From Burkholderiales bacterium RIFCSPHIGHO2_01_FULL_63_240 (GTDB lineage: Bacteria; Pseudomonadota; Gammaproteobacteria; Burkholderiales; Burkholderiaceae_C), in assembly GCA_001770725.1 (NCBI GenBank), contig MERU01000009.1, positions 372,001 to 436,000 of the forward strand: 64,000 nucleotides of DNA, in the 5' to 3' direction. Shown here in pieces: positions 45,963 through 55,384 of the stretch (positions are counted from its first letter, which is position 1; each line of letters starts with the position of its first letter). The notes under the pieces are model-generated. The model was not told the DNA's origin, searched no databases, and saw only the letters and a list, made by a program, of their open reading frames with translations. The position numbers and the translations under genes were made by a program.

Positions 45963-46865
45963 TCAGCTCACTCCTTCGTTCCAGCGCAGCTTGCGGCGCA
46001 GGGTCGCGTAATAACTCCAGCCTTCAGGGTGCAGGAAGCGCACCTTGTGGGCCGAGCGCCGCACCGTGATGCGGTCGCGGTGCAGCAGGCTGGCCAGGGA
46101 CTGCATGTCGAAGTTCATGCTGGCGTCGCGGCCGGCCACGATCTCGATGCTCACCGTGCCCGTGTCGGGGATGACGATGGGTCGGTTCGACAGCGTGTGC
46201 GAGGCAATCGGCACGATCACCCAGCCGCCCAGGGCAGGGTGAAGGATCGGGCCGCCGGCCGACATGGCGTAGGCCGACGAGCCGGTGGGCGAGGCCACGA
46301 TCAGGCCGTCGGCGCGGTAGTTGGCGATGAACTGCCCGTCGACCTCGGCGCGCAACTCGACCATGCTGGCCGTGGCGCCGCGGCTGACCACCACCTCGTT
46401 GATGGCGTGGCCTTCGTAGATGGTTTCGAGCTCGCCATTGCGGTGGGGGCGCAGCACGGCGCCTTCGAGCATGTGGCGGGTCTCGGCCTCGTACTGCCCG
46501 CTCAGGATCAGGGGCAGGGCGGAGGCGACGTCCTTGAGCTGGATGTCGGTGATGAAGCCCAGCCGGCCCTGGTTGATGCCCACCAGCGGGATGTTGTAGC
46601 GGGCCAGCTCGCGCGCGGTGGCCAGCATGGTGCCGTCGCCGCCCAGCACGATGGCCACGTCGCACTGCCGGCCGATCTCGGCCATGCTGAGCGCGGGGTA
46701 GTCGCTCATGCCGGTGTTGAGCGCGGTCTCGGCTTCCAGCGACACGTCCAGGCCGGTGCGGGCCAGCAGGTGGGCCACGTCTTCCAGCACGGCGCGGATG
46801 CCGCGGGCCTGGAATTTGCCGACCAGGGCAGCATGGCGAAATCGGCAGGGGAGCTGATTGGGCAT
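45963..46865 (-). CDS. nadK: NAD kinase
   Basis: Phosphorylates NAD to NADP with ATP. 300 aa from the ATG at 46865 ([20 protein letters not shown]); the frame upstream runs into the hrcA promoter region. The GGDGTML motif and the second conserved box [15 protein letters not shown] are present. Divergent from hrcA and cotranscribed with recN and rapZ, a common Burkholderiales arrangement. Confidence 0.96.
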   Translation of the reverse strand: MPNQLPCRFRHAALVGKFQARGIRAVLEDVAHLLARTGLDVSLEAETALNTGMSDYPALSMAEIGRQCDVAIVLGGDGTMLATARELARYNIPLVGINQGRLGFITDIQLKDVASALPLILSGQYEAETRHMLEGAVLRPHRNGELETIYEGHAINEVVVSRGATASMVELRAEVDGQFIANYRADGLIVASPTGSSAYAMSAGGPILHPALGGWVIVPIASHTLSNRPIVIPDTGTVSIEIVAGRDASMNFDMQSLASLLHRDRITVRRSAHKVRFLHPEGWSYYATLRRKLRWNEGVS

Positions 46866-46967
46866 GCGGGGAATTACACCACAGCGGTGTGTCCGCAGCC
46901 GCCCTGAAACCGGACGCCTGCGCAAGGGGGATGGGAGTCGGCTCGCAGTCCGTAGAATGGTGGAACC

Positions 46968-47996
46968 ATGCTGGACGAACGTGCCAAGATCCTGTTGAAA
47001 GCGCTGGTCGAGCGCTACATCGCCGACGGGCAGCCCGTGGGCTCGCGCACGCTGTCACGCGCCTCGGGGTTGGAGCTCTCGGCTGCCACCATCCGAAACG
47101 TGATGGCCGACCTCGAGGAGCTCGGGCTCATCGTCAGCCCGCACACCTCGGCCGGGCGCGTGCCCACGGCGCGGGGCTACCGCCTGTTCGTGGACACCAT
47201 GCTCACGGCGCGCGCACTCGGTCTGGACAGCTTCGGTGAGCTGGGTGCCGAAGCCCGCGACCAGCTGCAGCCCGACCAGCCCCAGCGCGTCATCTCCAAC
47301 GCCGCGCAGATGCTCTCGAGCCTGTCGCAGTTCGTGGGGGTGGTCACGGCGCCGCGCAAGGCCACGGTGTTCCGCCACATCGAGTTCCTGCGCCTGGGCG
47401 AGCGGCGCCTGCTCGTGATCCTGGTCTCGCCCGATGGCGATGTGCAGAACCGCGTCATCTTCACCGCCCAGGACTACAACCCTGCCCAGTTGGTCGAGGC
47501 CAGCAACTTCCTGACCGAGCACTACAGCGGCCTGACCATCGAAGAGATGCGCGAGCGGCTCAAGCGGGAGGTCGACCAGCTGCGCACCGAAATCGGCAGC
47601 CTGATGCAGGCCGCGGTGCAGGCCGGCAGCGAGGTCGAGGCCGAGTCGCAGGAAAGCGTGGTCGTCTCGGGCGAGCGCAACCTGCTGACGGTGCAGGACT
47701 TCTCCAGCGACATGGGCTCGCTGCGTCGCATGTTCGACCTCTTCGAGCAAAAGACCCAGCTCATGCGCTTGCTCGATGGCTCCAGCCGCGCCGAGGGCGT
47801 CAACATCTACATCGGTGGCGAAAGCCAGGTCGTGCCTTTTGAAGAGCTCTCGGTGGTCTCGGCGCCGTACCAGATCGACGGCCGGGTGGTCGGCACGCTG
47901 GGCGTGATCGGCCCCACGCGCATGGCCTACGACCGCATGATCGAGATCGTGGACATCACCTCGCGGCTGGTGTCGAATGCGCTGAGCCAGAAATGA
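46968..47996 (+). CDS. hrcA: Heat-inducible transcription repressor HrcA
   Basis: 342 aa repressor of groESL/dnaK-type operons through CIRCE elements. N-terminal winged helix ([25 protein letters not shown], core [33 protein letters not shown]), GAF-like middle domain, and C-terminal [18 protein letters not shown]. Divergent from nadK with about 100 bp between the starts; no CIRCE element is visible there. Its stop codon is inside a bidirectional terminator. Confidence 0.95.
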   Translation: MLDERAKILLKALVERYIADGQPVGSRTLSRASGLELSAATIRNVMADLEELGLIVSPHTSAGRVPTARGYRLFVDTMLTARALGLDSFGELGAEARDQLQPDQPQRVISNAAQMLSSLSQFVGVVTAPRKATVFRHIEFLRLGERRLLVILVSPDGDVQNRVIFTAQDYNPAQLVEASNFLTEHYSGLTIEEMRERLKREVDQLRTEIGSLMQAAVQAGSEVEAESQESVVVSGERNLLTVQDFSSDMGSLRRMFDLFEQKTQLMRLLDGSSRAEGVNIYIGGESQVVPFEELSVVSAPYQIDGRVVGTLGVIGPTRMAYDRMIEIVDITSRLVSNALSQK

Positions 47997-48016
47997 AGCG
48001 GGCCCCAGGCCCGCTT
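47996..48016. terminator. Compact terminator overlapping two stop codons
   Basis: Nine-bp perfect stem AAGCGGGCC / GGCCCGCTT with a 3-nt loop. It begins in the last base of the hrcA stop and ends in the first base of the convergent DUF6916 gene's stop, so 21 bp serve both. Confidence 0.75.
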
Positions 48017-48444
48017 CAGCTCAACAGGCTGAAGTGCGCCAGGTAGCGCTGGCCGTCGGCGGTGCGCACTGGTTGCAGATGAAGGCTGATGGCGTCACCC
48101 CGTTGCGCGCGCAAGGTGTGCAGTCCCTCGCCCAGCGGCAAGTGGCGCGGCCCTATGAAGCTCAGCCGGAACTGCTCGACACCGCTGTCGGCGCCCTCCA
48201 GCGGCAGGACCTCGGCGAGTTGCAACGTCACGTCACGGCCCAGTGTGCTGAGTGTCTCGTAGCGCTCGCCCAGGCGGGCCTGCCAGGCGCCCAGCCCCTG
48301 GGGGGCTTGGGCCTCGGATGGCGAGGCGGGGGGCGATGGCGTGTGCGCGGTGCTGCTGGCGGGTGCGCTGGCCGACACCCACGGCGAGGCCAGCATGCCC
48401 GAAGCCAGGACGCTGCCTTGGGTCAGGAATTCGCGTTTCTTCAT
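48016..48444 (-). CDS. DUF6916-type exported protein
   Basis: 142 aa. The N-terminus KKREFLTQGSVLASGMLASP resembles a Tat signal with the RR replaced by KR, followed by a Ser/Ala/Pro linker (about 25-55). The folded part (YETLSTLGRDVTLQLAEV, FRLSFIGPRHLPLGEGLHTL, ISLHLQPVRT) is the small beta domain found beside tail-collar protein genes. Function unknown. Last gene of the collar operon, 18 bp after the third collar gene. Confidence 0.7.
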   Translation of the reverse strand: MKKREFLTQGSVLASGMLASPWVSASAPASSTAHTPSPPASPSEAQAPQGLGAWQARLGERYETLSTLGRDVTLQLAEVLPLEGADSGVEQFRLSFIGPRHLPLGEGLHTLRAQRGDAISLHLQPVRTADGQRYLAHFSLLS

Positions 48445-48462
48445 GTGGGGCTCCGGCAGCGT

Positions 48463-48984
48463 TCAGCCGCGAGGGGGGAACACGCCTTGCAGCGCGATGA
48501 TGAAGTTCAGCGACAGCACTGGCGAACGGTTGTTGTGCGCCCAGCCCTGACCGCTGGGGGCCACGCTGGCGGAAGACATCGCCGTGGTTCGACCGGTGGC
48601 CCGGAATGCGGCGCTGTTGTCGCCCGTGGGCGCCACCAGGGACTGCGCGGTCGGCCCCAGGCTGTCGGCCGCCACGGCGGTCTGCACCGCGTGGGTGTGG
48701 GCTGGCACCTGATTGACCTGCAGGCTCACCATGTCGCTGCCCAGCGACTCGCCCAGCGAGACTTCGCTGAGTCCTGGTCCTTGGCCCGTGCCGATCGGCA
48801 TGGCACCTTGCAGGTTGGGCAGGGCGAAATTGCTGCGGCCGTCGCCACCGTAGGTGGTGCCCAGGATCGAGAACAAAGCCGTGTTCTGGGAGATGGGCAG
48901 CAATTGCCCGTCGCAGAAGGCCCAGCCCAAGGGTGCGAAGTTGCCCGTGAAGATGCGGACCTCGCCGATGAAAGGATCGCTCAT
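48463..48984 (-). CDS. Phage tail collar-domain protein (MdpB-like), copy 3
   Basis: 173 aa. N-terminal collar domain: PFIGEVRIFTGNFAPLGWAFCDGQ, LFSILGTTYGGDGRSNFALPNLQG. Middle with PAHTHAVQTAV, end LSLNFIIALQGVFPPRG. No signal peptide. Collar domains occur in phage tail fibres and in free-standing bacterial 'microcystin-dependent' proteins. About as similar to its two upstream paralogues as those are to each other. No other phage genes are nearby. Confidence 0.88.
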   Translation of the reverse strand: MSDPFIGEVRIFTGNFAPLGWAFCDGQLLPISQNTALFSILGTTYGGDGRSNFALPNLQGAMPIGTGQGPGLSEVSLGESLGSDMVSLQVNQVPAHTHAVQTAVAADSLGPTAQSLVAPTGDNSAAFRATGRTTAMSSASVAPSGQGWAHNNRSPVLSLNFIIALQGVFPPRG

Positions 48985-48996
48985 GGTTGCTGACCT

Positions 48997-49524
48997 TCAG
49001 CCCTGGCTCGGAAAGACCCCGAACAGGGAAATGATGCAGGAGAGCCCCAGGCTCGGGGCGCGGTTTTCGTGCGCCTGGCTTCCACCCGAGGCGCTGAGTG
49101 CGGCTGGGGACATCGACGAACCGGCGCCGCCAGGGGTGGTGCCGTAAAGGCGTGTGCTGGCGGGCGTTGCCAGGAGGCTGCCTGCCACGCCAGCGTTGCC
49201 AGAGGCCGCCGCAGAACTGGCTCGCATGGCGTGGGCGTGGGCAGGCATCTGTGCGGCGGTCAGGGTGACCTGCTCGACTCCGCCAGCCTCGCCAATGACA
49301 CGGTTGCTCAAACCGGGTCCCTGACCGTGGTGGATCGGCACCCGACCGCGAAGGTCGGGCAGGGCGAAGGTGCTTTGCCCATCTCCGCCATAGGTGGTGC
49401 CGATCAGGTTGAAAAGCGTTTCGTTCTCGGCGATGGACAGCATGCTGCCGTCGCACAAGGCCCAACCACTGGGGGCGAAGTTGCCGGCGAACAGGCGGAT
49501 CTCGCCCACGAAAGGAGTTGGCAT
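48997..49524 (-). CDS. Phage tail collar-domain protein (MdpB-like), copy 2
   Basis: 175 aa. PFVGEIRLFAGNFAPSGWALCDGS, LFNLIGTTYGGDGQSTFALPDLRG, then MPAHAHAMRASSAAA and the end LGLSCIISLFGVFPSQG. The variable middle (about 95-145, Ala/Ser/Gly-rich) is where the three copies differ, while collar and C-terminal strand are conserved. Thirteen bp to the preceding gene and 12 to the next, so one transcript. Confidence 0.88.
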   Translation of the reverse strand: MPTPFVGEIRLFAGNFAPSGWALCDGSMLSIAENETLFNLIGTTYGGDGQSTFALPDLRGRVPIHHGQGPGLSNRVIGEAGGVEQVTLTAAQMPAHAHAMRASSAAASGNAGVAGSLLATPASTRLYGTTPGGAGSSMSPAALSASGGSQAHENRAPSLGLSCIISLFGVFPSQG

Positions 49525-49537
49525 GTCAGCTTCCTGC

Positions 49538-50047
49538 TCAGTTCCGGCTGGGGAAGATGCCCTGCAGCGCGATGATGAAGTTCAGCGTCAGGTAGGGCTG
49601 CATGTTGGGATGTGGCTGGCCCTGGCCCGTGGCCTGGATGGCCTGGGGGCTGAGGTCTTGCGTCGGCCCGCTGTTGGCGTAGATGTCGCGTCCACCTCGC
49701 CCCTTGGCGGCGGGGTGGGTGCCGACGGGTGTGGTGGTGTTGGCCACGTCGCCCAGTGCGTTGAAGGCATGGGTGTGCTGTGGCAACTCGTTGGCGGTGA
49801 GCGTGTGGCTTTCCTCGCCGACGCGCGTGCCCAGTGGCAAGGCGTTGCTGCGATGCATGGGGCTGCGACCCCGCAAATCAGGCAGGCCGAACGTGGTGCG
49901 ACCGTCCCCGCCGTAGGTGGTGCCAAGGATGGAGAACAGGGCCTGGTTCTGGTTGATGGGCAGCAACTGCCCATGGCAGAAGGCCCAGCCTTTGGGAGGG
50001 AAGGCGAAACTGCACAGCGAGATTTCGCCGAGGTAGGGCTCCAGCAT
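49538..50047 (-). CDS. Phage tail collar-domain protein (MdpB-like), copy 1
   Basis: 169 aa. PYLGEISLCSFAFPPKGWAFCHGQ, LFSILGTTYGGDGRTTFGLPDLRG, LPQHTHAFNALG and the end LTLNFIIALQGIFPSRN. First of three tandem paralogues and 17 bp behind a PEP-CTERM gene. It probably trimerises, as collar domains do in tail fibres. The order PEP-CTERM, three collars, DUF6916 suggests a surface structure. Confidence 0.88.
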   Translation of the reverse strand: MLEPYLGEISLCSFAFPPKGWAFCHGQLLPINQNQALFSILGTTYGGDGRTTFGLPDLRGRSPMHRSNALPLGTRVGEESHTLTANELPQHTHAFNALGDVANTTTPVGTHPAAKGRGGRDIYANSGPTQDLSPQAIQATGQGQPHPNMQPYLTLNFIIALQGIFPSRN

Positions 50048-50064
50048 GGGGCGTCCCGGCGGTG

Positions 50065-50727
50065 TCAGGCCGTGGTGCGGCGGCGCAGCAGGCCGGCAGC
50101 CAGCAGGCCCCCCAGCACCAATGCCCAGGTTTCGGGCTCGGGCACGGGCGCGGTCTGCAGGGCAATGCGGATGTCGGCGAAGTTGTTGCTCTCGCCATTG
50201 CCCCGGTCCAGGAAACGCAGCCCGTCCAGGTTGACAGCCACGGTGTCGCTGGCTGTCAGGCGGATCCAGTTGCTGGCGGTGAGGGCTGGCAGGTTGGCGA
50301 TGCCCACGGTGCCCGATGCACCGAAGCCATCGTTGAAACCAAGGGTCAGGCCGACGATGTTCTGGCCCGCGACAGCCAGGCCGCTGAAGGTGAAGGTGGC
50401 GGGCACGCCAGCGGCGCCCAGGTAGCCGGTGCCGCCGTCAGAGGCGCCCTGGGCCACACGGAGCCGGATTTCCGTGCCGACCAAGGAGATGAATTCGCTG
50501 GGCAGCAGGAACTCGCCACCGATGACACTGCTGTCCCCGGGCAGCAAGCTGCTTTCGGGGGCGAGCACGTCGCTTTCGGTGATGGGGCCGGGCGCGGTCA
50601 CCGAGGTGCCGTCCCACAGGCCGCCGGGGGCGTTCAGCGTGACCGTGATGGGCTGAGCGAGGGTGGCTGCCTGGGCGAAGCCGGCAGCAAGTGCCAGCAT
50701 GCTGGCGACGGACATGCGGATGAACAT
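50065..50727 (-). CDS. PEP-CTERM sorting-signal protein
   Basis: 220 aa exported protein; ATG 50727 is preceded by AGGAGG. Signal peptide MFIRMSVASMLALAAGFAQA, beta-rich body (about 21-190), and the C-terminal sorting signal VPEPETWALVLGGLLAAGLL followed by RRRTTA. Such proteins are processed by an exosortase and associated with exopolysaccharide. No exosortase gene is in the window, so it must be elsewhere. It is the first gene of the leftward collar operon. Confidence 0.88.
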   Translation of the reverse strand: MFIRMSVASMLALAAGFAQAATLAQPITVTLNAPGGLWDGTSVTAPGPITESDVLAPESSLLPGDSSVIGGEFLLPSEFISLVGTEIRLRVAQGASDGGTGYLGAAGVPATFTFSGLAVAGQNIVGLTLGFNDGFGASGTVGIANLPALTASNWIRLTASDTVAVNLDGLRFLDRGNGESNNFADIRIALQTAPVPEPETWALVLGGLLAAGLLRRRTTA

Positions 50728-50816
50728 GGGGCCTCCTGAGGTGTGTGTGGTGGGTGCGCAAGTGCACGCCTCTGTATCAGGCCACATGGCATCGCGCCCA
50801 GCCCATCCCTAACTTG

Positions 50817-50844
50817 TTGATGGCGTTGTGTGGGGACCTACAAT
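50817..50844 (+). promoter_or_regulatory. Sigma-70 promoter of the CAU tRNA
   Basis: -35 TTGATG (50817-50822), 16-bp spacer, -10 TACAAT (50839-50844). Predicted start is about 12 bp before the tRNA. Confidence 0.7.
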
Positions 50845-50862
50845 CTCCGGCTGGCATGCAGG

Positions 50863-50941
<79 letters not shown>

Positions 50942-51134
50942 TCCTTGCTGCGGGACTGAACGTCAAATCGTCCCTTGTTTGGGGCACTGCAGGCGGGGCA
51001 ACTGGCGCACATTGTCATAAGTCGGTGTTCTCCCCAGCGCGGACAACCCGCGCGGGCATGCCCAGGGTCGGGATGGCCCGGATGTGCAACCAGGGAGTGA
51101 CCGCTGCAATGCGCTGACGCCCCATGCCCGCACC
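50942..51134. other. Intergenic region after tRNA
   Basis: 193 bp between the tRNA and a doubtful small gene. I see no terminator with a T-run, no long repeat and no attachment-site copy of the tRNA end. Confidence 0.5.
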
Positions 51135-51272
51135 ATGCCCTCTCGCCACCTGATCAAGCTCGATCCGGAACTCCGCAGTCGCATCGGACTGTGGATGGCG
51201 GCGCTTGGTTACGCCTGCATGCTGGTCAGCATCGTCCTGCTGGGCCTGAACTTCCTCGATCAACTGCGCTGA
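51135..51272 (+). CDS. Possible small single-span membrane protein
   Basis: 45 aa, ATG 51135. MPSRHLIKLDPELRSRIGLW is basic and polar, followed by one hydrophobic span (MAALGYACMLVSIVLLGLNF) and a short tail. No clear ribosome site is present. Composition fits a real small membrane protein, but no family is recognised and conservation would have to decide. Confidence 0.4.
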   Translation: MPSRHLIKLDPELRSRIGLWMAALGYACMLVSIVLLGLNFLDQLR

Positions 51273-51304
51273 TGGAGCGGCACTGGAGGTGCCGGTGTGC
51301 CATG

Positions 51305-51321
51305 CGCACGTCAGCGGTGCA
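51305..51321 (+). promoter_or_regulatory. NtrC-like binding site
   Basis: GCAC-N7-GTGC dyad (GCACG TCAGC GGTGC) with an added A, close to the NtrC consensus. It lies about 110 bp upstream of a sigma-54 promoter, a usual enhancer distance. A weaker half-matching copy lies at 51369-51383, 63 bp (about six helical turns) downstream. Confidence 0.6.
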
Positions 51322-51426
51322 GTGGACGCGTTGATGGTGGGCTGTGCGCACCGCCACGTCCCGTTGTTGCACCAGATCGCTGCGTCTCGCCCTTGCCGCG
51401 CCCTGAGCCGACCCAGGGCAATTGGC

Positions 51427-51443
51427 TGGCACGCTTGATGCAA
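51427..51443 (+). promoter_or_regulatory. Sigma-54 promoter of the nitrogen cluster
   Basis: TGGCACGCTTGATGCAA: GG (51428-51429) and GC (51440-51441) are separated by exactly 10 nt and the -24 box is the full TGGCACG. Start predicted near 51453, giving a leader of about 47 nt to the ATG of the binding-protein gene. It points to control by nitrogen status. Confidence 0.8.
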
Positions 51444-51499
51444 TGGCTTCATCGGTATTACTGCTTTATCAACTCGTAATAACCGGAGTGAGCCGAATC

Positions 51500-52516
51500 A
51501 TGTTGTCTGATGCCGTGTCGAAGCGTTTGGTGGGTGGGGCCCGGGCCCTGGTGGCCGCGGTGGCGGTCGTGGGGGCACAAGTGGTCTCGCAGGCGGCCTG
51601 GGCCGCGCAGCCCCTGAAGGTGGGCTACAGCGACTGGCCGGGCTGGGTGGCCTGGCAGGTGGCCATCGACAAGGGCTGGTTCAAGCAGGCGGGCGTGGAC
51701 GTCAAGTTCGAGTGGTTCGATTACTCGGCTTCGATGGAGGCGTTTGCGGCCGGCAAGATCGACGCCGTGACCATGACCAACGGCGATGCCCTGGTCACGG
51801 GCGCTGGCGGTGCGCGCAGCGTGATGGTCATGCTGACCGACTACTCCAACGGCAACGACATGATCATCGGCAAGCCTGGTGTGAAGTCGCTCAAGGACCT
51901 CAAGGGCAAGAAGGTGGCGGTGGAGTTCGGCCTGGTCGAGCACCTGCTGCTGCTCAATGGCCTGAAGAAGGCCGGCATGAAGGAGTCGGACGTCACGCTG
52001 GTCAACGCCAAGACCAACGAGATGCCGCAGGTGCTGGCCTCGGGTGACGTGGCCGCCGTGGGCGCCTGGCAGCCCATCGCGGGCCAGGCGATCAAGGGCC
52101 TGCCGGGCTCGCGCCCCATCTACACCTCGGCCGACGAGCCGGGCCTGATCTACGACGTGCTGGCCGTCAGCCCCACCAGCCTGGCCGCGCGCAAGGCCGA
52201 GTGGCAGAAGGTGGTGGGTGTGTGGGACAAGGTGGTGAGCTTCATCAACGACCCCAAGACCCAGCCCGAGGCGCTCAAGATCATGGCCGCGCGCGTGGGC
52301 GTGCCGGCCGAGTCGTACGCCGCCTTCTTGAAGGGCACCAAACTGCTGAGCCTCAAGGAAGGCGCGGCCATCATGGCCAAGGGCGATGGCTTCAAGTCGC
52401 TGCACGGCTCCACCAAGATCGCCGATGACTTCAACGTGGCCAACGACGTCTACAAGAAGGCCCAGCCGATCGACGGCTACATCGACGCGTCGCTGACGAA
52501 CGCGGCCGCGAAGTGA
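51500..52516 (+). CDS. NitT/TauT-type ABC transporter substrate-binding protein
   Basis: 338 aa. Signal peptide in residues 1-36 ([20 protein letters not shown] region). Mature part [20 protein letters not shown] is typical of the binding proteins associated with urea carboxylase clusters; also [16 protein letters not shown] and [16 protein letters not shown]. It likely captures a small nitrogen compound such as urea, guanidine or an amide for the permease and ATPase that follow. A sigma-54 promoter with an NtrC-like site lies directly upstream. Confidence 0.9.
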   Translation: MLSDAVSKRLVGGARALVAAVAVVGAQVVSQAAWAAQPLKVGYSDWPGWVAWQVAIDKGWFKQAGVDVKFEWFDYSASMEAFAAGKIDAVTMTNGDALVTGAGGARSVMVMLTDYSNGNDMIIGKPGVKSLKDLKGKKVAVEFGLVEHLLLLNGLKKAGMKESDVTLVNAKTNEMPQVLASGDVAAVGAWQPIAGQAIKGLPGSRPIYTSADEPGLIYDVLAVSPTSLAARKAEWQKVVGVWDKVVSFINDPKTQPEALKIMAARVGVPAESYAAFLKGTKLLSLKEGAAIMAKGDGFKSLHGSTKIADDFNVANDVYKKAQPIDGYIDASLTNAAAK

Positions 52517-52569
52517 GCCTGGCCGGCCTGGCGCCGGCCTCCCTTTGACACCTGCTGAACGGGATCACC

Positions 52570-53535
52570 ATGAGTGCCTCCGCCTGGTTCGCCGTGCGCG
52601 CGCCCCTGACGCCCCGACGCAAGCTGCTGCTGGGCATCGGCTCTTTCGTGCTGCCGCTGCTGCTGTGGGCGGCCGTGAGCTACGTGCCCTGGTTGTGGCA
52701 CCCGCAGGTGCTGGTGACGTCGGCCGGCGAGGTGGACTACCTGGAGCCGGGCATGCGCATGGACCGCGCGCTGTTCGCCGACGAGGTGGTGGCCATGCAG
52801 GAGGCGGGCAAGGCGCCACCGCAAGGCACGCCGGCCAACCCGGTCTACCTGCCGGCGCCACACGAGGTGGCCCTAGCCTTCTACACGGCCTTCACGACCG
52901 CGCCCGAGCAGAAGGACGGCCTGTGGCTGCATGAGAGCCTGTGGCAGAGCATGCAGGTGATCTTCTGGGGCTTCGTGATCTCGTCGCTGGTCGGGGTGCC
53001 GCTGGGCATCCTGTGCGGGGTCTACACGCCCATCGCCAGGCTCAACGAGCCCTTCATCGAGTTCTTTCGTTACCTGCCCGCGCCGGCCTTCGGGGCGCTG
53101 GCGGTGGCCATCCTGGGCATCCACGACGGCCCGAAGATTGCCATCATCGTCATCGGCACCTTCTTCCAGCAGGTGCTGGTGATCGCCAACACCACGCGCA
53201 AGCTGGAGTTCGGCCTGCTCGAAGCCGCGCTGACGCTGGGCACCAAGCGCTGGAAGTTGCTCAGCCGCGTGGTGCTGCCCGGCATCCTGCCCGAGCTCTA
53301 CCGCGACCAGCGCGTGCTGCTGGGCTGGGCCTGGACCTACCTCATCGTGGCCGAGCTGATCGGCACCAGCTCGGGCATCACCTTCTTCATCACGCAGCAG
53401 GCGCGTTACCAGCACTTCGAGAACGTCTACGCGGCCATCGCCATGATCGGCGTGATCGGGCTGGGCATCGACCTGGTGCTGGCGTGGCTGGGGCGGCGGC
53501 TCTTTCCCTGGGATCGCTCTCAGGGCAAGTCTTGA
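52570..53535 (+). CDS. NitT/TauT-type ABC transporter permease
   Basis: 321 aa. One N-terminal helix (about 18-38), then a long periplasmic stretch (about 40-110) that is an extra compared with SsuC/TauC, then the BPD_transp_1 membrane core. The coupling EAA-like loop [26 protein letters not shown] is conserved (core: [17 protein letters not shown]). It follows the binding protein by 53 bp. Confidence 0.92.
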   Translation: MSASAWFAVRAPLTPRRKLLLGIGSFVLPLLLWAAVSYVPWLWHPQVLVTSAGEVDYLEPGMRMDRALFADEVVAMQEAGKAPPQGTPANPVYLPAPHEVALAFYTAFTTAPEQKDGLWLHESLWQSMQVIFWGFVISSLVGVPLGILCGVYTPIARLNEPFIEFFRYLPAPAFGALAVAILGIHDGPKIAIIVIGTFFQQVLVIANTTRKLEFGLLEAALTLGTKRWKLLSRVVLPGILPELYRDQRVLLGWAWTYLIVAELIGTSSGITFFITQQARYQHFENVYAAIAMIGVIGLGIDLVLAWLGRRLFPWDRSQGKS

Positions 53536-53558
53536 TCTTGGGATCTCGGGGGCATGAC

Positions 53559-54479
53559 ATGAGCGACAACGCAGTTTCCAACGTGAGCTACCGCGATCAG
53601 TCCGAGGCCGTGAAAGCCCGCTTCGATCGGCTCAAGGCCCGCGATGTGGTGCTGGAGGTCAAGGGCCTGGGCAAGGTCTATGACTCGCACCAGGGGCCGG
53701 TGACGGCGCTCAAGGGCGTGGACTTCAAGGTGCATCGGCGCGAGTTCGTTTGCGTGCTGGGGCCCTCGGGTTGCGGCAAGTCCACCTTGATCCGCATCCT
53801 GGCGGGGCTGGAGTCGTATTCGAGCGGCGAGGTGCTGCTCGACGGCGACCCCGTGGAGGGGCCCTGCAAGGACCGCGGCATGGTCTTCCAGGGCTACACG
53901 CTGTTCCCGTGGCTGACCGTCAAGAAGAACGTGATGTTCGGGCTGGAGGTCAACGGCTCGGGGCGCAACGAGGCCGAGTCGCAAGCGCGGCAGTGGCTGG
54001 AGCTGGTGGGCCTGACCAAGTTCGCCGACGCCTACCCGCACCAGCTATCGGGTGGCATGAAGCAGCGCGTGGCGATTGCCAGGGCGCTGGCCAACCAGCC
54101 GCGCATCCTGTTGATGGACGAGCCCTTCGGCGCGCTGGATGCGCAGACGCGGGCCAAGATGCAGGCGCACCTGCTGGAGATCTGGCGCAACATCGACATC
54201 ACCATCCTGTTCATCACGCACGACCTGGATGAGGCGGTGTACCTGGCCGACCGCATCCTGGTGCTCAAGGCCCACCCGGGCGAGGTGCAGGAGCTCATCG
54301 AGGTGCCGGTGCCCAGGCCGCGCGGCCCGCTGCAGTTCAACAGCCCCGAGTTCCGCGCCACCAAGGCGCACATCGAGGCCTTGATCCACCCGCCACATGA
54401 GGCCAGCGAAGGCGACCCGGAGCCCGACGTGGTGCCGCAGGTCATCCGCCTGACCAGCGTCGGTGACGACGTCGAGTGA
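53559..54479 (+). CDS. NitT/TauT-type ABC transporter ATPase
   Basis: 306 aa; ATG 53559. Walker [11 protein letters not shown]-loop [15 protein letters not shown], signature [15 protein letters not shown], Walker [13 protein letters not shown], switch [15 protein letters not shown]. The N-terminal 30 residues and a C-terminal tail (about 260-306) are extra to the core and may be regulatory. The ATPase is adjacent to and coupled with the creatininase-family gene (10 bp). Confidence 0.94.
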   Translation: MSDNAVSNVSYRDQSEAVKARFDRLKARDVVLEVKGLGKVYDSHQGPVTALKGVDFKVHRREFVCVLGPSGCGKSTLIRILAGLESYSSGEVLLDGDPVEGPCKDRGMVFQGYTLFPWLTVKKNVMFGLEVNGSGRNEAESQARQWLELVGLTKFADAYPHQLSGGMKQRVAIARALANQPRILLMDEPFGALDAQTRAKMQAHLLEIWRNIDITILFITHDLDEAVYLADRILVLKAHPGEVQELIEVPVPRPRGPLQFNSPEFRATKAHIEALIHPPHEASEGDPEPDVVPQVIRLTSVGDDVE

Positions 54480-54489
54480 GGAGCGCGAC

Positions 54490-55287
54490 ATGTTCTGGTC
54501 CCACCTGACTTGGGCCGAGTTGCCCGACGCCTTGAAGAACGCCAGCCAGGCAGCCATCCTGCCCGTGGGCGCGACCGAGCAGCACGGGCCCCATATGGGA
54601 TGCGGCATGGACACCGAGATCGCCGACAAGCTCTGCCGCGAGGTGTCTCGTGCCACGGGTGTGCCCATGCTGCCGCCGCTGCCGTATGGCTGCTCGCTGG
54701 GCCACAGCCGCCGCTGGCCGGGCACCATCGCCGTGCAGCCCATCACGCTGATCGAGCTCGTCAAGCAGATCGGCGATGGGGCGTACGACAGCGGGGTGCG
54801 CAGGCTCTTCATCGTCAACACCCACGTGACCAACGCGGCGCCCTTGCGATGCGCGCTGGAGATGCTGCGCGCCGAGCACGACGACCTGATGGTGGCCGTC
54901 ATCAACTCGCCGGACATCAGCGAGCGGGTCAGGGCGTTTCACTTCGCCGACGCCGTGGACTGGCACGCCAACGACGCCGAGACCTCGCTGATGCTGGCGG
55001 TGTCGCCCGAGATCGTGCGGGCCGACAAGCTGCAAGAGGGCGATGACCCTGACCGCACCGCGGGCCAGGTGTTTGCACACCCGGTCAACCGCACCAGCGC
55101 CAATGGCGTGACGGGCTTTCCGAGCCGTGCCACGGCCGAGAAAGGGCGCGAGGCCTTTGGCTGGATGGTGGAAGACCTGTCGGCGCTGATCCGGCGCGGG
55201 CTCTCGCAGGAGCCGCCTTTGCCGCATTCGTACTTCGAGCCGTGCTGGCGGGGCAGTGAGCCGCCGGGCGCACCCGCAGCGCGCTGA
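54490..55287 (+). CDS. Creatininase-family amidohydrolase
   Basis: 265 aa. Metal ligands as in creatininase: [12 protein letters not shown] (Glu and His) near residue 25, [26 protein letters not shown] in place of the usual NGHGGN, and [13 protein letters not shown]. Family members hydrolyse cyclic amides or related C-N bonds (creatinine amidohydrolase, formamide-lyase-like enzymes, MftE). In this operon it may open or cut the imported nitrogen compound. Substrate unknown. Confidence 0.85.
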   Translation: MFWSHLTWAELPDALKNASQAAILPVGATEQHGPHMGCGMDTEIADKLCREVSRATGVPMLPPLPYGCSLGHSRRWPGTIAVQPITLIELVKQIGDGAYDSGVRRLFIVNTHVTNAAPLRCALEMLRAEHDDLMVAVINSPDISERVRAFHFADAVDWHANDAETSLMLAVSPEIVRADKLQEGDDPDRTAGQVFAHPVNRTSANGVTGFPSRATAEKGREAFGWMVEDLSALIRRGLSQEPPLPHSYFEPCWRGSEPPGAPAAR

Positions 55288-55384
55288 CCCCTTCGATCGG
55301 CCGCACCGTTCATCGTTTGCTTTTGTCCTCGGGTCACGAGCCCGAAGGCCCTTCCTCGTCCGTTCTCAAACCCGGAGTCCGTCC

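Noticed and set aside
48463..50047. Prophage
   Set aside because: Only collar-domain proteins are present; no terminase, capsid, tail tube, lysis or integrase genes in the surrounding 10 kb.
51279..51293. GGCAC-N5-GTGCC dyad as a further NtrC site
   Set aside because: Half-site spacing is 5 nt between GCAC and GTGC instead of 7, so it does not fit the NtrC consensus.
51273..51499. Guanidine (ykkC-type) riboswitch upstream of the nitrogen importer
   Set aside because: I looked because of the possible guanidine carboxylase, but see no ykkC core motifs. A sigma-54 promoter gives a leader of only about 47 nt, too short for that aptamer.
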